Source of the DNA: IMCC26077 sp964561165
GTDB taxonomy: Bacteria; Actinomycetota; Actinomycetes; Nanopelagicales; Nanopelagicaceae
Length of the DNA stretch: 62,391 bases
Direction of reading: 5' to 3'
Assembly (NCBI GenBank): GCA_964561165.1
Contig: CAZLOJ010000004.1
Location: 1 to 62,391, forward strand
In this document: positions 62,266 through 62,391 of the stretch, one piece after another
Layout of the letters: the number at the start of each line of letters is the position of its first letter
How positions within the stretch are numbered: the first letter of the stretch is position 1
Program-made: the position numbers and the translations under genes
Notes under the pieces: model-generated
What the model saw: only the letters and a program-made list of their open reading frames with translations
Told to the model about the DNA's origin: nothing
Database searches by the model: none

Positions 62266-62391
62266 TCAATCGGCTCTTAAAGTGCCAATCAGGTAGCTTG
62301 CTAATTGCTGCTCGGGTTTTTCTTTGCCCCCATGTTCTGAAGCAAAACCAGCGGTACCATCCTGGCCGCAGAGCGCCTTGATCACGACTGC
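62266..62391 (-). CDS. C-terminal end of a cytochrome b5-like heme-binding protein (partial)
   Basis: The last 41 codons and the TGA of a gene that runs off the right edge. They read ALCGQDGTAGFASEHGG, then LASYLIGTL, the end of a cytochrome b5-like domain including the second heme His (EHGG). The stop abuts the M81 stop with no gap. N-terminal part not visible. Confidence 0.7.
   Translation of the reverse strand, partial: AVVIKALCGQDGTAGFASEHGGKEKPEQQLASYLIGTLRAD

Overview
The window comes from a streamlined, mid-GC actinobacterium. The evidence is leaderless TAnnnT promoters, nine convergent gene pairs packed end to end without terminators, and secreted proteins with a short two-Cys tail like those I associate with freshwater acI/Nanopelagicales. 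The lineage is inferred, not proven. I found no rRNA, tRNA, CRISPR array, insertion sequence or prophage. No intergenic gap exceeds 300 bases.

Layout. 0-12.3 kb: pyruvate phosphate dikinase, two fumarylacetoacetate-hydrolase (FAH) family enzymes, a 2-hydroxyacid dehydrogenase, then an operon of IlvD/Edd sugar-acid dehydratase, GlpX fructose-bisphosphatase, two Rid proteins, a D-aminoacylase-type amidohydrolase and two SDRs. 12.3-16.6 kb: a leftward sugar ABC importer with an unrecognised TIM-barrel-like protein. 16.9-19.6 kb: an enolase-superfamily enzyme and two SDRs. 19.7-26.5 kb: a leftward Dpp/Opp-type importer operon ending in a neutral-ceramidase-family protein. 26.8-34.4 kb: an MFS exporter, three coupled ceramidase-family paralogs, and two opposing AstE/AspA-family deacylases. 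34.6-42.9 kb: a second Dpp-type importer coupled to an SDR, a mutarotase-like protein and a DgoD-like dehydratase. 42.9-51.4 kb: two MFS genes, a stand-alone DnaX-tail-like protein, a small membrane protein, an SDR, secreted proteins and a two-component system. 51.4-62.3 kb: UxuB, ManD, an idonate-dehydrogenase-like protein, then a sugar ABC importer with two tandem UxuA and an M81 peptidase. The right edge cuts a cytochrome-b5-like gene.

How it fits together. Four binding-protein-dependent importers feed aldonate and uronate enzymes (fructuronate to mannonate to KDG; IlvD/Edd and FAH routes to pyruvate or semialdehydes). PPDK and GlpX would return pyruvate to hexose phosphates. Interleaved with them is an unusual set of predicted amide-bond enzymes: four cytosolic ceramidase-family proteins, two AstE/AspA deacylases, a D-aminoacylase homolog and an M81 peptidase. 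A reasonable hypothesis is catabolism of N-acylated or amide-linked sugar acids. This island is the best candidate for an undescribed system.

Several starts were moved from the longest open frame, using Shine-Dalgarno (SD) sites, 1-4 nt overlaps with the upstream gene, or alignment between paralogs. Each case is explained in its entry.
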